Source of the DNA: an uncultured Lachnospiraceae bacterium
GTDB lineage: Bacteria > Bacillota > Clostridia > Lachnospirales > Lachnospiraceae
Assembly (NCBI GenBank): GCA_905235345.1
Contig: CAJOLO010000001.1
Span: 1 to 44,840, forward strand
Direction: 5' to 3'
Length of the DNA stretch: 44,840 nucleotides
Part shown: piece after piece, positions 27,929 through 36,723 of the stretch
Numbering within the stretch: the first letter of the stretch is position 1
How the letters are laid out: the number at the start of each line of letters is the position of its first letter
Notes under the pieces: model-generated
What the model was told of the DNA's origin: nothing
The model's database searches: none
Seen by the model: the letters and a program-made list of their open reading frames with translations, nothing else
Position numbers and translations under genes: made by a program

Positions 27929-28456
27929 ATGAGTGACGATATCAAATCAGAGGAAAGTTTTCATCTGGGAGACTTGGAAGAATTCAGCATTTCTGGTAAG
28001 ATTTCCGAAGGTACTGATGAAAGTATAGATTATACAATAAGTGAGGATGGCAGTTCCATTATCATAGACGCAGAGGATGCGAATATTGATGTAGTCCAGG
28101 AATTTGTGCGCGATAAGCTTATGGCATACGGCTGCGGGAATAAAGTTATGCTGCAGATAAGACTTGCGGTGGAGGAGATATTTGTCAATATTATTTCCTA
28201 TGCATACAGGCCCGAAATTGGTAAGGCTGAGGTGTCCTGTGAGGTTACGGAGGAGCCGCTTTCGGTGTGCATTCAGTTCATGGATTCAGGTAAGCCCTTT
28301 GACCCTTTGGCGGCTGATGAAGCTGATACATCAGGTGCTATGTTTCTGGAACGGGAGGGCGGCTTTGGGATACATTTGGTTAAGAATACCATGGATGATG
28401 TGAAGTATGAATATTGTGAAGGTAAGAATATTCTTACTGTTATGAAGAGGCTGTAG
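27929..28456 (+). CDS. RsbW/SpoIIAB-like serine kinase (HATPase_c_2)
   Basis: This 175-residue protein has a ~45-residue acidic leader and then a GHKL ATPase fold of the anti-sigma type: N-box RLAVEEIFVNIISYAY, G1 DSGKPFDP, and G2 GGFGIHLVKNTMD. Such kinases bind a sigma factor or other target and phosphorylate a STAS antagonist, here most likely the protein encoded at 14918. AAGGAGG at 27916-27922 fixes the start at 27929; the longer in-frame start at 27890 has no ribosome binding site. It begins the partner-switching block that ends with the SpoIIE phosphatase gene. The 116-bp gap upstream shows no clear promoter. Confidence 0.9.
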   Translation: MSDDIKSEESFHLGDLEEFSISGKISEGTDESIDYTISEDGSSIIIDAEDANIDVVQEFVRDKLMAYGCGNKVMLQIRLAVEEIFVNIISYAYRPEIGKAEVSCEVTEEPLSVCIQFMDSGKPFDPLAADEADTSGAMFLEREGGFGIHLVKNTMDDVKYEYCEGKNILTVMKRL

Positions 28457-28546
28457 AGACGGAAAGATATTATCAATTTTATTCTGTATGAAAACTGCAG
28501 TTGGTATTGGGACAGATAGAGATTTACAATATGGGGGAGTGGAAGA

Positions 28547-29524
28547 ATGAATACAAGAGTGATCAATGTAATTCCGGAGAGAGTGCTTGAAGGAATAGCT
28601 TTATGTGGTTATAAAAAAGTAGAACCGGAGGATCAGGCATTGTTTGATCCGTACTATGATAAAATGAATCATCCATGGTCAGGCTCCACAGAATTTCTTA
28701 ATTTTATAGCGTGGAGTGACACTCTTCCGGTTTATTTCAAGGAATCAGATGGCATGATAATAGGTTTGAGTTATGAATCTAATGAAGGAATGCTTGTGGG
28801 TATACCATTTATTGGGCATTATACAAATGAATCGGTTAAGCAGGTATTTGCTATAATGAAAAAAGATTTTGAAACGATTGGTGAGCCGTTAGTCATTATG
28901 GATGTAACAAAATGGATGCTTCCGTATTATGAGTCTGTTGATGGTTTTTCCTTCGATATTGAAGATAAAAGGGAGTATATGGAGTATATATATACCGCCA
29001 CCGATTTTGAGGCGGGGCTGGATAAGCAGGATGACCGATATCGATACAGGTATTTCATGCGCAAATTCGATTATGAGGTTGAAGAGATCAAGTCGAAGCA
29101 CAGAGATGAGATTGTAGGTTTTATGGAACGTATATGGTGTGGTGGCAAGACATGTAGTGAATGTCAGTTTGGGTGTATGGTAGAGGTTACAGACAGGGTT
29201 GTGTCCGCATTTGACGAGCTGGAGGTTAACGGATTGCTGGTAAGGGTAGACGGAGAAATTGCGGGCTTTTGTATAGTTACAAAGCGTATGGGGCAGGCAA
29301 TATATCAATTCAAGCATGCCATTAATCGTATCAAGGGGATTAATGAATATATGCTTCGTGAGTGCTATGAGCGTTATCTTAAAGGGGTTGATATTGTCAA
29401 TTATACCGAGGATTGTGGGATAGAAAGTCTTAGAAGATATAAGATGAATCTGGCAACGGATTATTCTCTTTTGTCAAGACTTACTCTAATCCAATCAGAT
29501 AATAAAATGAAAGTACATAATTAA
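28547..29524 (+). CDS. DUF2156-family protein (GNAT-like acyltransferase fold)
   Basis: This 325-residue cytosolic protein resembles the DUF2156 C-terminal domain of phosphatidylglycerol lysyltransferases: DRYRYRYFMRKFDYEVEEI in the middle and INEYMLRECYERYLKG followed by VNYTEDCGIESLRRYK near the end. No membrane part is present, so lipid modification is not assured. Stand-alone family members probably use an aminoacyl or acyl donor. A cysteine cluster C-x4-C-x2-C-x3-C at residues 198-210 could bind metal. GGGGGAG at 28533-28539 supports the start. It lies between the RsbW-like kinase and the sensory transporter genes. Confidence 0.8.
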   Translation: MNTRVINVIPERVLEGIALCGYKKVEPEDQALFDPYYDKMNHPWSGSTEFLNFIAWSDTLPVYFKESDGMIIGLSYESNEGMLVGIPFIGHYTNESVKQVFAIMKKDFETIGEPLVIMDVTKWMLPYYESVDGFSFDIEDKREYMEYIYTATDFEAGLDKQDDRYRYRYFMRKFDYEVEEIKSKHRDEIVGFMERIWCGGKTCSECQFGCMVEVTDRVVSAFDELEVNGLLVRVDGEIAGFCIVTKRMGQAIYQFKHAINRIKGINEYMLRECYERYLKGVDIVNYTEDCGIESLRRYKMNLATDYSLLSRLTLIQSDNKMKVHN

Positions 29525-29541
29525 TGCCGCTTGTTGCGGCA
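29525..29541 (+). other. small intergenic hairpin
   Basis: TGCCGC, a five-base loop and GCGGCA form a perfect 6-bp stem directly after the DUF2156 stop codon. No T-run follows, so termination is unlikely. It may adjust read-through or message stability before the transporter gene. Confidence 0.4.
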
Positions 29542-29560
29542 AAGATGAGGGCTGCGGATA

Positions 29561-32500
29561 ATGAAACATAACCATATGGCAGATAATGAGAATATAGAAA
29601 ATCAAAACATAGAAAAGCATGGGGATCAAAGCTTAGGAAATAAGAATACACAAGGTCAAGAGGATTGCATTTTGGAAGATCATAACATTGAGAAGAAGAG
29701 TATGGATATGATGAAGGAGAAGAAGAGAAAACGCCGAATAATATTCAGTGTTTTGCTTTTGATTTTTTCCATTATTGTAGTAATCCAGTTACATAATTGG
29801 ATTAATGTTAATCCATTTAGACCATTTGAATTAAGCAATGTATATTGTTCGACTATCGATAAATACGGCAATATGTATGTGATAGATGACAGTAACTCAA
29901 GACTTTTGAAGATTGACTCTGAAGGGAGGCTGCTGTGGAAGAAGAAAGCCTCCGGGAAAACCTTTGAAAACGCTTATAATATATCATGTGATGACGAAGG
30001 CAATATATATATTCAGGATGTACGCATTGACAGTGGGGTCAGGCTTGCTTCAGAGAGCGTTGTCAAATTCTCAACCGATGGAAAGTTTTTAGGAGTATTG
30101 AGAACATATAATTATATGGGAGAAAATAAGTCATCAGAGGTCACTATGCGCGAGTCGATTGTGGGACTTTCCGGACAGGAGCATTCTGTCATGTATACGC
30201 GGAAGGGCAAAGATGCCTTATATGAAATAGACGAAGAACAGTCGATATGTGAGACATATCCTTTTCCTGATGCTTTTGACACTGTATTATCCTGTGCCTA
30301 TGATAATGGCAGAATATGGTATACCACTTATGATGGAAGATTACTTGAGTACGTGGATGGAGTTAATGATAAGCTTCTCTATGATTGTGAGGACGAAGAA
30401 GGAAGTATCATAAGAAGTGTAAGCTACGGTGATGGAAAGTTATATGTTGCTGATATAGGTTTCAGGGATATATTGGTTGTAGATTTAGATACAGGAGATC
30501 AGTTCCGTCTTGCGTTGGAGGAGGATGTAAAAGAGCGTGAGATTTCCTACATGGTAAATGCAGACAATGGTTTGGTTTCGACATCATCTTATTCAGTATC
30601 CTTATGGAACGGGGATAAATATACCAGATATTATGAAGTGGAATTAAGCAATAAATGGAAGATATTAACTATTCTTCTTATGTTTTCGTTACTGGTGCTG
30701 GCAATAGATGTAGTTATAGATATTGTACTATTTGTCTTTTATATAATTAAGATATCAAGTTATCAGCTAAAGGTAATTCTGGGTATAATTGCAGGTGTTA
30801 TTGCAATTGGAGCACTTTTTTTGGGTTCGTTGTATCCGCAGTTCAGCAAAGAACTGCAAAGCACAGTGTTTTCCAGAGAGAAACTTGCAGCCACAGTTAC
30901 TGCTGAAGCAGTGCCTACGGAAGCGTTTCTAGCGATTACTAAACCATCAGATTACATGAATGAAGACTATCTGGCTGTAAAGAGGGCGGTTGACAATATC
31001 TTCCTGCATGATTCGGATGCCTCTAAGGATCTGTATTGTGAAATGTACCGTATAATTGATGGAACTATAACATTAACCTATTCCATTGAAAACGGATGTG
31101 CTGTGTATCCTTATGATTGGGATTATGAAGGCTCGGATGAGCAGAAGATTATAACCACCGGGGTAGGAAAGGAAGTTGTTTATATAGGCAGTTCGGGGAG
31201 CTATATATATGTATTGGAGCCTATGAGGGATGATAGTGGGGAAGTTATCGGACTTATAGAGGTGGGTAAAGATCTTGCAGGTTTCATGGCAGAGAGTAAC
31301 AAAATGCTAATAAAACTTATCATTAATATTGTCGCTATTACAATTGTTATTATTATGTTTGTGATAGAGCTGTTCTACTTTATAGAAGGAAAGAGAGAAA
31401 GAGAGGCTGTTAATGGTGATAGTGCTGCTTACGAAGATAACAGTAGCATGGAGAAGGCTTTGAAAACAACCGGTGGGACATCTGCCGGAATTATAAGATT
31501 TTTGTCATTCCTTATATACTTTTTCACTAATCTTTCTACGGCTATTCTTCCTATATATGCCTTGCGCATAGCAGGTAAGAGCGGCTTTACATTCGGACTA
31601 TCCAAAGAGGTGTTATCTGCCGTACCAATATCTGCAGAGGTTATTATGGGTGCAGTTTGCTCATTTTTCGGAAGTAAGGTTATTAAGGCTTTCGGTGCTA
31701 AAAAGACTGCATTTGTCAGTGCTGTATTGATTACGGCAGGTCTGGCACTTAGAGTAGTTCCTGACATATGGGTGCTTTCTCTGGCACAGGCAATATTAGG
31801 AGCTGGATGGGGAACACTTTTGCTCATGGTAAACATACTTATTACCGCGCTGCCTGAGGAGCGCAGAGACACAGGCTTTGCCTATTTCAGTGCAGCAGGC
31901 TTCAGTGGTGTTAATTGTGGTATATTGTTTGGAGGTTTCATTATTCAGTGGGTGTCTTATCCGGTTATGTTTATTATAGTGGCTGCACTAAGTATTACAA
32001 TTATATTTGCAGTTAGGAGTTACATACCTGATTCGCTTGTTCATGAAGAGACTATGGAAGATACTGAGGAAGAAAAAGCTGCTTCAATGCCTGTTATAAA
32101 GCTTATATGTAATCCGCGAATTCTCGGGTTTATCTTTATGATGCTTATACCTGCAGCTATTGTAGGATATTATCTTAATTACCTGTATCCTATTCTTGGT
32201 GAGAAATGGGGACTTTCGGAGACATATATAGGTTATTCATATCTGATAGACGGTCTGTTTGTGGTATTATTTGGAGGATTATTGACTAAGGTATTTTCGG
32301 GAAAGAAAAGACTGGGACTGGCAATTTCATCATTTATATATGCGGTAGCATTTGTTGTTGTGGTAGTATTCAATAATATACCTGCACTGTTTGCCTCTCT
32401 TGCTATTGTGGGAATATCTGACGGCTTTGGCAATCCGTTGATGACAGGTTATTTTACTGATCTTGATATAGTTGAGAAATATGGGTATGACAGGGCATTT

Positions 32501-32704
32501 GGTGTATATAGTTTGTTTGAAAATATTGCACAGACAGTGGGCTCATTTGTATTCTCATATGTGCTTATAGTAGGTGTTAAAAGTGGACTTATGATTATTG
32601 CTGTGGCACTTTCTGTGCTCACTATGTTATTCCTTCTAGGAGGGATTTTTGATCGAAGGAAGAAAACAGAACAAGTTAAAATTGCAGGAGATAAATCGTT
32701 ATGA
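29561..32704 (+). CDS. beta-propeller / sensor / MFS-transporter fusion
   Basis: This 1047-residue protein has four parts. A cytosolic Asn/Glu-rich leader (1-58) precedes a membrane helix (60-77). An extracellular portion (about 80-365) carries NHL-like propeller blades (DKYGNMYVIDDSNSRLLKID and similar). Two helices (about 368-425) flank a second extracellular Cache-like region (430-590). The C-terminal ~400 residues (about 645-1040) are a 12-helix major facilitator fold. Fusion of sensor modules to an MFS protein suggests a transceptor rather than a plain transporter. The ribosome binding site is weak (GAGG); an ATG at 29576 is an alternative start. Its stop overlaps the start of the SpoIIE phosphatase gene by four bases (ATGA), implying translational coupling and a shared signalling role. 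Confidence 0.85.
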   Translation: MKHNHMADNENIENQNIEKHGDQSLGNKNTQGQEDCILEDHNIEKKSMDMMKEKKRKRRIIFSVLLLIFSIIVVIQLHNWINVNPFRPFELSNVYCSTIDKYGNMYVIDDSNSRLLKIDSEGRLLWKKKASGKTFENAYNISCDDEGNIYIQDVRIDSGVRLASESVVKFSTDGKFLGVLRTYNYMGENKSSEVTMRESIVGLSGQEHSVMYTRKGKDALYEIDEEQSICETYPFPDAFDTVLSCAYDNGRIWYTTYDGRLLEYVDGVNDKLLYDCEDEEGSIIRSVSYGDGKLYVADIGFRDILVVDLDTGDQFRLALEEDVKEREISYMVNADNGLVSTSSYSVSLWNGDKYTRYYEVELSNKWKILTILLMFSLLVLAIDVVIDIVLFVFYIIKISSYQLKVILGIIAGVIAIGALFLGSLYPQFSKELQSTVFSREKLAATVTAEAVPTEAFLAITKPSDYMNEDYLAVKRAVDNIFLHDSDASKDLYCEMYRIIDGTITLTYSIENGCAVYPYDWDYEGSDEQKIITTGVGKEVVYIGSSGSYIYVLEPMRDDSGEVIGLIEVGKDLAGFMAESNKMLIKLIINIVAITIVIIMFVIELFYFIEGKREREAVNGDSAAYEDNSSMEKALKTTGGTSAGIIRFLSFLIYFFTNLSTAILPIYALRIAGKSGFTFGLSKEVLSAVPISAEVIMGAVCSFFGSKVIKAFGAKKTAFVSAVLITAGLALRVVPDIWVLSLAQAILGAGWGTLLLMVNILITALPEERRDTGFAYFSAAGFSGVNCGILFGGFIIQWVSYPVMFIIVAALSITIIFAVRSYIPDSLVHEETMEDTEEEKAASMPVIKLICNPRILGFIFMMLIPAAIVGYYLNYLYPILGEKWGLSETYIGYSYLIDGLFVVLFGGLLTKVFSGKKRLGLAISSFIYAVAFVVVVVFNNIPALFASLAIVGISDGFGNPLMTGYFTDLDIVEKYGYDRAFGVYSLFENIAQTVGSFVFSYVLIVGVKSGLMIIAVALSVLTMLFLLGGIFDRRKKTEQVKIAGDKSL

Positions 32705-34356
32705 AAAAAAGAAAATCAATACTTGGTAAAAAACTTCTCAGGCTTACGGTCATTGACATGTGTATAATAGCCATACTTTTTCTTTCCGGAAGTTCATATA
32801 TATATATTGAAGAGATGAATTCTGTTTATAAGAAAAAGAGTTCAGAGGTTGCTTTTTCTGTTGCAGATATGGTTGATGGAGATTTTATACGTGATCTTTC
32901 TGAGATGATTGATACAGATGAATATAAAGATGTATTCGGTAAGGCTTCATATGAGAATCAGCAGCCGATCATAGACTACCTTAAAGAGAAAGGCATGTAT
33001 GAAAGATATATTGAATTAAATGAAATGATCGAGAATATAAGAAATGATATGAATATTGCATATCTGTATATTGAAGTCTTTCGTGACGGTAAGGCACAAT
33101 ATATTGTTGAACCCTTTGCCGGTTTCTATGCCCTTGGCTATGAAGAGGAACTGTTGGATGAATTTAGCGGAATCTATGGAAATGAGCATATTGAAGGGGA
33201 TGTGACCCGTAGTGAATTCGGCTGGCTGTCTACAGGAGGAGAACCTGTATATGATTCGGAAGGCAATGCTGTTGCAGTAGTTTTAGTGGATATTGACATG
33301 AACGAGATCATGAACAAACGTTATGTATTTATTATCATAATGCTTGTGGAACTTATTGTAGTAATTACGTTGGCACAGGTAATGATGTCTAAGCTGTTGA
33401 CAAGGGATGTTATCAATCCGATTAAGGCACTTACCGATAATGCACAGTCCTTCGGTACAGGGGAAAACGGTTTTTCCAAGGAGAATATTATTGATCTTGA
33501 TATCAAAAGCGGAGACGAGATCGAGGATATGTATCATATGTTGCGCTTCATGCAGGAGAGCATTATCGACTATATGGATAACCTTCAGTCTGTAACTGCG
33601 GAACGTGAACGTATCGGTGCGGAGGTAGAGATAGCTACTACTATCCAGCAGAGTATGCTTGAACATGTAGACCCTGATTTCACAGGAAAGAAGGAGTATG
33701 ATCTGTTTGCATCCATGACGCCGGCAAGGGAAGTAGGCGGAGATTTCTACGATTTTTTCATGACAGATGATGACCATATTGCCATATTGATTGCCGATGT
33801 GTCGGATAAGGGTGTGGGCTCGGCATTTTTTATGGCCATAGCCAAGACACTGATCAAGACATATTCAAAGACGGGCGGAACACCATCGGAGATAATTACC
33901 AATGTTGACAGACATATATCGGAGAAGAACGAGGCAGGGCTCTTTGTTACGGTATGGTTTGCGATAATTGATCTTGTGAGTGGACATGTGGAAGCCTGCA
34001 ATGCAGGACACGATTATCCTGCAATTATGAAAAATGGTGAGGAGTTCGTCATAGAGAAGACACCTCATGGACCGCCGGTAGCATTTATACCGGGAATGGA
34101 TTTTGTTGGTACGGAGTTCGACTTAAAGCCGGGAGACCGGATATTCTTATATACGGACGGCTTAAATGAAGCCAAGCGCGGCGATGGTGAGCGTTTTGGT
34201 ACGGACAGAATGCTGGAGGTACTGAATGCCCACAAGGATGCGGATAATGAGGAAATGATTCAGCTTATGCGTAAGGCAGTGGATGAGTTTGCCGGGGATG
34301 AGCCGCAGTTTGATGATATGACAATGCTTGGATTCACATTCAAGGGCAGAGGATAG
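32701..34356 (+). CDS. membrane SpoIIE/RsbU-type PP2C phosphatase
   Basis: This 551-residue protein has two membrane helices (about 14-34 and 203-226) around an extracellular Cache-like sensor, then a HAMP-like linker (about 228-285, INPIKALTDNAQSF) and a SpoIIE phosphatase domain. Metal-binding aspartates are visible in GGDFYDF (Asp348), ADVSDKG (Asp366, Asp369), YTDGLNEA (Asp486) and FDDMTML (Asp538/Asp539). It should dephosphorylate a STAS antagonist in response to an external cue. GCAGGAG lies upstream within the transporter gene, and the ATGA overlap couples the two. It closes the partner-switching block. Confidence 0.93.
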   Translation: MKKRKSILGKKLLRLTVIDMCIIAILFLSGSSYIYIEEMNSVYKKKSSEVAFSVADMVDGDFIRDLSEMIDTDEYKDVFGKASYENQQPIIDYLKEKGMYERYIELNEMIENIRNDMNIAYLYIEVFRDGKAQYIVEPFAGFYALGYEEELLDEFSGIYGNEHIEGDVTRSEFGWLSTGGEPVYDSEGNAVAVVLVDIDMNEIMNKRYVFIIIMLVELIVVITLAQVMMSKLLTRDVINPIKALTDNAQSFGTGENGFSKENIIDLDIKSGDEIEDMYHMLRFMQESIIDYMDNLQSVTAERERIGAEVEIATTIQQSMLEHVDPDFTGKKEYDLFASMTPAREVGGDFYDFFMTDDDHIAILIADVSDKGVGSAFFMAIAKTLIKTYSKTGGTPSEIITNVDRHISEKNEAGLFVTVWFAIIDLVSGHVEACNAGHDYPAIMKNGEEFVIEKTPHGPPVAFIPGMDFVGTEFDLKPGDRIFLYTDGLNEAKRGDGERFGTDRMLEVLNAHKDADNEEMIQLMRKAVDEFAGDEPQFDDMTMLGFTFKGRG

Positions 34357-34394
34357 AGATAGGCTATAAAGATTACAGGAGAATTTTATCTAAG

Positions 34395-34426
34395 ATGCAC
34401 TTTTGTTGCACTTTGCGTGCTACAAT
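34395..34426 (+). promoter_or_regulatory. activator-type promoter of the coiled-coil gene (repeat box copy 3)
   Basis: ATGCAC at 34395-34400 and TTGCAC at 34406-34411 lie 11 bp apart and are followed after 9 bp by TACAAT at 34421-34426. The core TGCACTTTTGTTGCACTTTG is identical to the box upstream of the pilin gene. Confidence 0.8.
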
Positions 34427-34500
34427 AATATTAAGTCAATTGATGATAAGATGGAAGAAGTAACTGACGTGTTTTGAAATTATATGCAGGAGGTATGCGT

Positions 34501-35895
34501 ATGCCTGGATCTGATAATGAGAAGGATATAGAGATGGTTTCCGAGTCTAAGGAAGAGATGACCTCCGAGGCAGAAGCAAAGAGCGAAGAGCCGGAAGCGA
34601 CCTCCGAGGTAGAAGCAGTATCTGAAGATGAGCAGGATCAGATAGAAACAGAGCAGAAAGAGGCGATTTCCGATAAGAATAGCGAGCTTCTAGAGCGTAT
34701 GAGCCGGATGGAAGCTGAGATGGAAGCGGAGAAGGAAAGGCTCAAGAAGGAACGCCTTGCCTTTCAGGAGGAGCGCAAGCGCTTTGAGGAGGAGAAGAAG
34801 GCCTTTGAAGAAATGAATGTTAATGTGGCTTTTAACAAACAGGCAGAGCCGGATAAGAATGCTCAATCGGCAGTTGCGAATCAAAAAGCTTCCGATATGA
34901 CGGGCAAACCTGCCGACAAACAGTCTGCAAAACCTGAGAAAGAGGGCGTAGTAACCAGGAAAGGCAATTATAATGAGATGAGTATGGCGGATGATTCCAT
35001 TACATTGAAGCAGGCGGATCAGGCGGCAAAGCTTAAGATTACCGCAGATATGTCTGTGCTTGCCCAAAAGTCATCCAGGGAATTCAAGAAGATGCAGGCA
35101 GCAGTTGACAGGTTTGATAAATTCATGAAGGGTATGGGAGGCAGGACAACATTTTCCGCTGAAGAGCTGGAGAAGTACGATAAGCTGTCTCATGATGTTT
35201 ATAAGGCATCGGATGAATATCTGAAGAAGAAAGAACAGGATATGGAAAAGCGTGCTCCCGGTAAGGACGGCCAGAAGAAGCAATCTGACTATGAATATTC
35301 CAGAATTAAGGCGGCAGAGGAGATCAGAGAGAGCGTAGAGCAGATGCGGAAGGAGATGCTTGAGAAGGCATTCAACGACAAGTTAGAGGAAATGAACAAA
35401 CGCTGTCAGGATCAGCTTAAGAATCTTGAAAACAGCAGAAATAATATGGCGTCTGATAAAGATATGGATCCGGCAAGAAGGGAGTCTCGCCTCGCGGATA
35501 ATATGGCGCATACCATATATTATGGCAATTGCATGAAACAGTTGTCATCCAAGGGCGAACTACAGATGAAGCCGGGGGAAAGCATGAATGCGGCTGTTAA
35601 CAGATTGAATACGGCTATCATTCCCACGAAGAATGAGATTGAGGAAATCAAAGCACATCCGGTTGCCAAGAGAATAGTAGATGCAGGTGTGAAGAATCTT
35701 TCCGAAGGAAAATCATTTACTATGAACGATATGGAAAAGACAATGAAGCAGGCAGCCATGAAGAAGGCTCCTGAGGTGAAGAAGGCAAAGGATATGAAAA
35801 GAGAGCAGGAAAGACAGATGGAGCAGGCAAGACAGAGGGAGGCAAGGCAGACGAGAAGAAAAGCGCCTGAGAAGAAGGCTCCGGCACGGACATAA
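34501..35895 (+). CDS. coiled-coil protein with basic C-terminus, candidate T4SS substrate
   Basis: I do not recognise this 464-residue, mostly helical protein. It has no signal peptide or membrane helix. An acidic Ser/Glu-rich start (1-60) precedes a strong coiled coil (about 60-105, EAEKERLKKERLAFQEERKR), a disordered spacer, a helical middle (about 165-390) and a Lys/Arg/Ala-rich end (about 415-464, ending KKAPEKKAPART). AGGAGG at 34488-34493 favours the ATG at 34501 over the one at 34495. The protein starts MPGSDNEKD, similar to MPGNDNNEQ of the 985-residue protein. Its own repeat-box promoter and terminator make it a single-gene unit in the proposed regulon. Substrate status is inference; a scaffold or chaperone role is equally possible. 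Confidence 0.75.
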   Translation: MPGSDNEKDIEMVSESKEEMTSEAEAKSEEPEATSEVEAVSEDEQDQIETEQKEAISDKNSELLERMSRMEAEMEAEKERLKKERLAFQEERKRFEEEKKAFEEMNVNVAFNKQAEPDKNAQSAVANQKASDMTGKPADKQSAKPEKEGVVTRKGNYNEMSMADDSITLKQADQAAKLKITADMSVLAQKSSREFKKMQAAVDRFDKFMKGMGGRTTFSAEELEKYDKLSHDVYKASDEYLKKKEQDMEKRAPGKDGQKKQSDYEYSRIKAAEEIRESVEQMRKEMLEKAFNDKLEEMNKRCQDQLKNLENSRNNMASDKDMDPARRESRLADNMAHTIYYGNCMKQLSSKGELQMKPGESMNAAVNRLNTAIIPTKNEIEEIKAHPVAKRIVDAGVKNLSEGKSFTMNDMEKTMKQAAMKKAPEVKKAKDMKREQERQMEQARQREARQTRRKAPEKKAPART

Positions 35896-35915
35896 TTTTA
35901 TATTAATATTATTTC

Positions 35916-35950
35916 AATAAAACGGTTGAATTGGATTCAATCGTTTTATT
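35916..35950 (+). terminator. intrinsic terminator after the coiled-coil gene
   Basis: A 16-base arm (AATAAAACGGTTGAAT) pairs with 35935-35950 with one G-U wobble and a 3-base loop. The stem carries an A-tract on the left and a T-rich tract on the right, so it could work in both directions. It isolates the coiled-coil gene from the next operon. Confidence 0.85.
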
Positions 35951-35981
35951 ATTTATAAAATGAGATTATGTTATTTTTTTG

Positions 35982-36013
35982 TTGCACATTTGTAGCGCTT
36001 AGGGTGATAAAAT
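35982..36013 (+). promoter_or_regulatory. activator-type promoter of the lipase-protein operon (repeat box copy 4)
   Basis: TTGCAC at 35982-35987 and TAGCGC at 35993-35998 are 11 bp apart, and TAAAAT with an extended TGA follows after 9 bp at 36008-36013. The sequence GTTGCACATTTGTAGCGCTT is shared exactly, apart from flanks, with the box at 15251. Transcription would start near 36020, about 100 bases before the first gene. Confidence 0.8.
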
Positions 36014-36118
36014 AACTTTAATATCAGTAAAAAACGGTAAGGGTGATATACTTACTTTACGCATCGTATTATCAGTCAATATAAGAGATGATTCTGTGAG
36101 ATAAGGAGGTACACTAAT

Positions 36119-36700
36119 ATGGGAAAAGAAGGACAGACGGATAAAGAGAAGATATTGGCGGAGCAGTTAAAGCATGAGGAGAATATGAAATCGACAATAC
36201 GCCAGGATGCAGCAGGTGCACTTATGAGCTTTGCTTCTGTAATATCAAAGGAAAAATATAAAAATGTAGTTGATTCTCGATTGTATGACGAAATTAATGG
36301 TCAGGAATCAGTTGATGATGATATGGAACCACTTGCAGATAGAGCTATGGAAGATATTTCAAAAGAAATTAGCAAAGCTTATGATGTGATGGGAGATGGG
36401 ATATCTTTAAATGTAATAAAAGACAGAGATGCTTTTAATGAGTATAAGGGTAAATTGAACCAGATGGCGGATAAACTTGACGAGCTCCTTGATAATAATG
36501 TAGCGAATGGTGAATACGGGGAAAAATCCAAAGAGTTCATCAGATCCATTTCATCAAATCATATGAGAAGAATAGCTTCCGGCGGATCTGATAAATATCT
36601 GGGTTATAAAAATATTCTGGCTGGCGGGATGAACTCGTTGTATGCTACTCTTAATGTAAACACAGTAGATAACAGACTATACAGAGCCCACAATAATTAA
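36119..36700 (+). CDS. small helical protein, unknown function
   Basis: This 193-residue protein is charged and predicted to be mostly helical, with no signal peptide, membrane helix or known motif. A perfect AAGGAGGT at 36103-36110 gives it a very strong start. Its stop codon overlaps an upstream ATG of the next gene (TAATG), so the two are tightly linked. A small protein placed directly before large putative exported proteins could be their chaperone or an immunity factor; this is suggested by position only. Confidence 0.75.
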   Translation: MGKEGQTDKEKILAEQLKHEENMKSTIRQDAAGALMSFASVISKEKYKNVVDSRLYDEINGQESVDDDMEPLADRAMEDISKEISKAYDVMGDGISLNVIKDRDAFNEYKGKLNQMADKLDELLDNNVANGEYGEKSKEFIRSISSNHMRRIASGGSDKYLGYKNILAGGMNSLYATLNVNTVDNRLYRAHNN

Positions 36701-36723
36701 TGATTATAGAGGAGGTTGCGATT

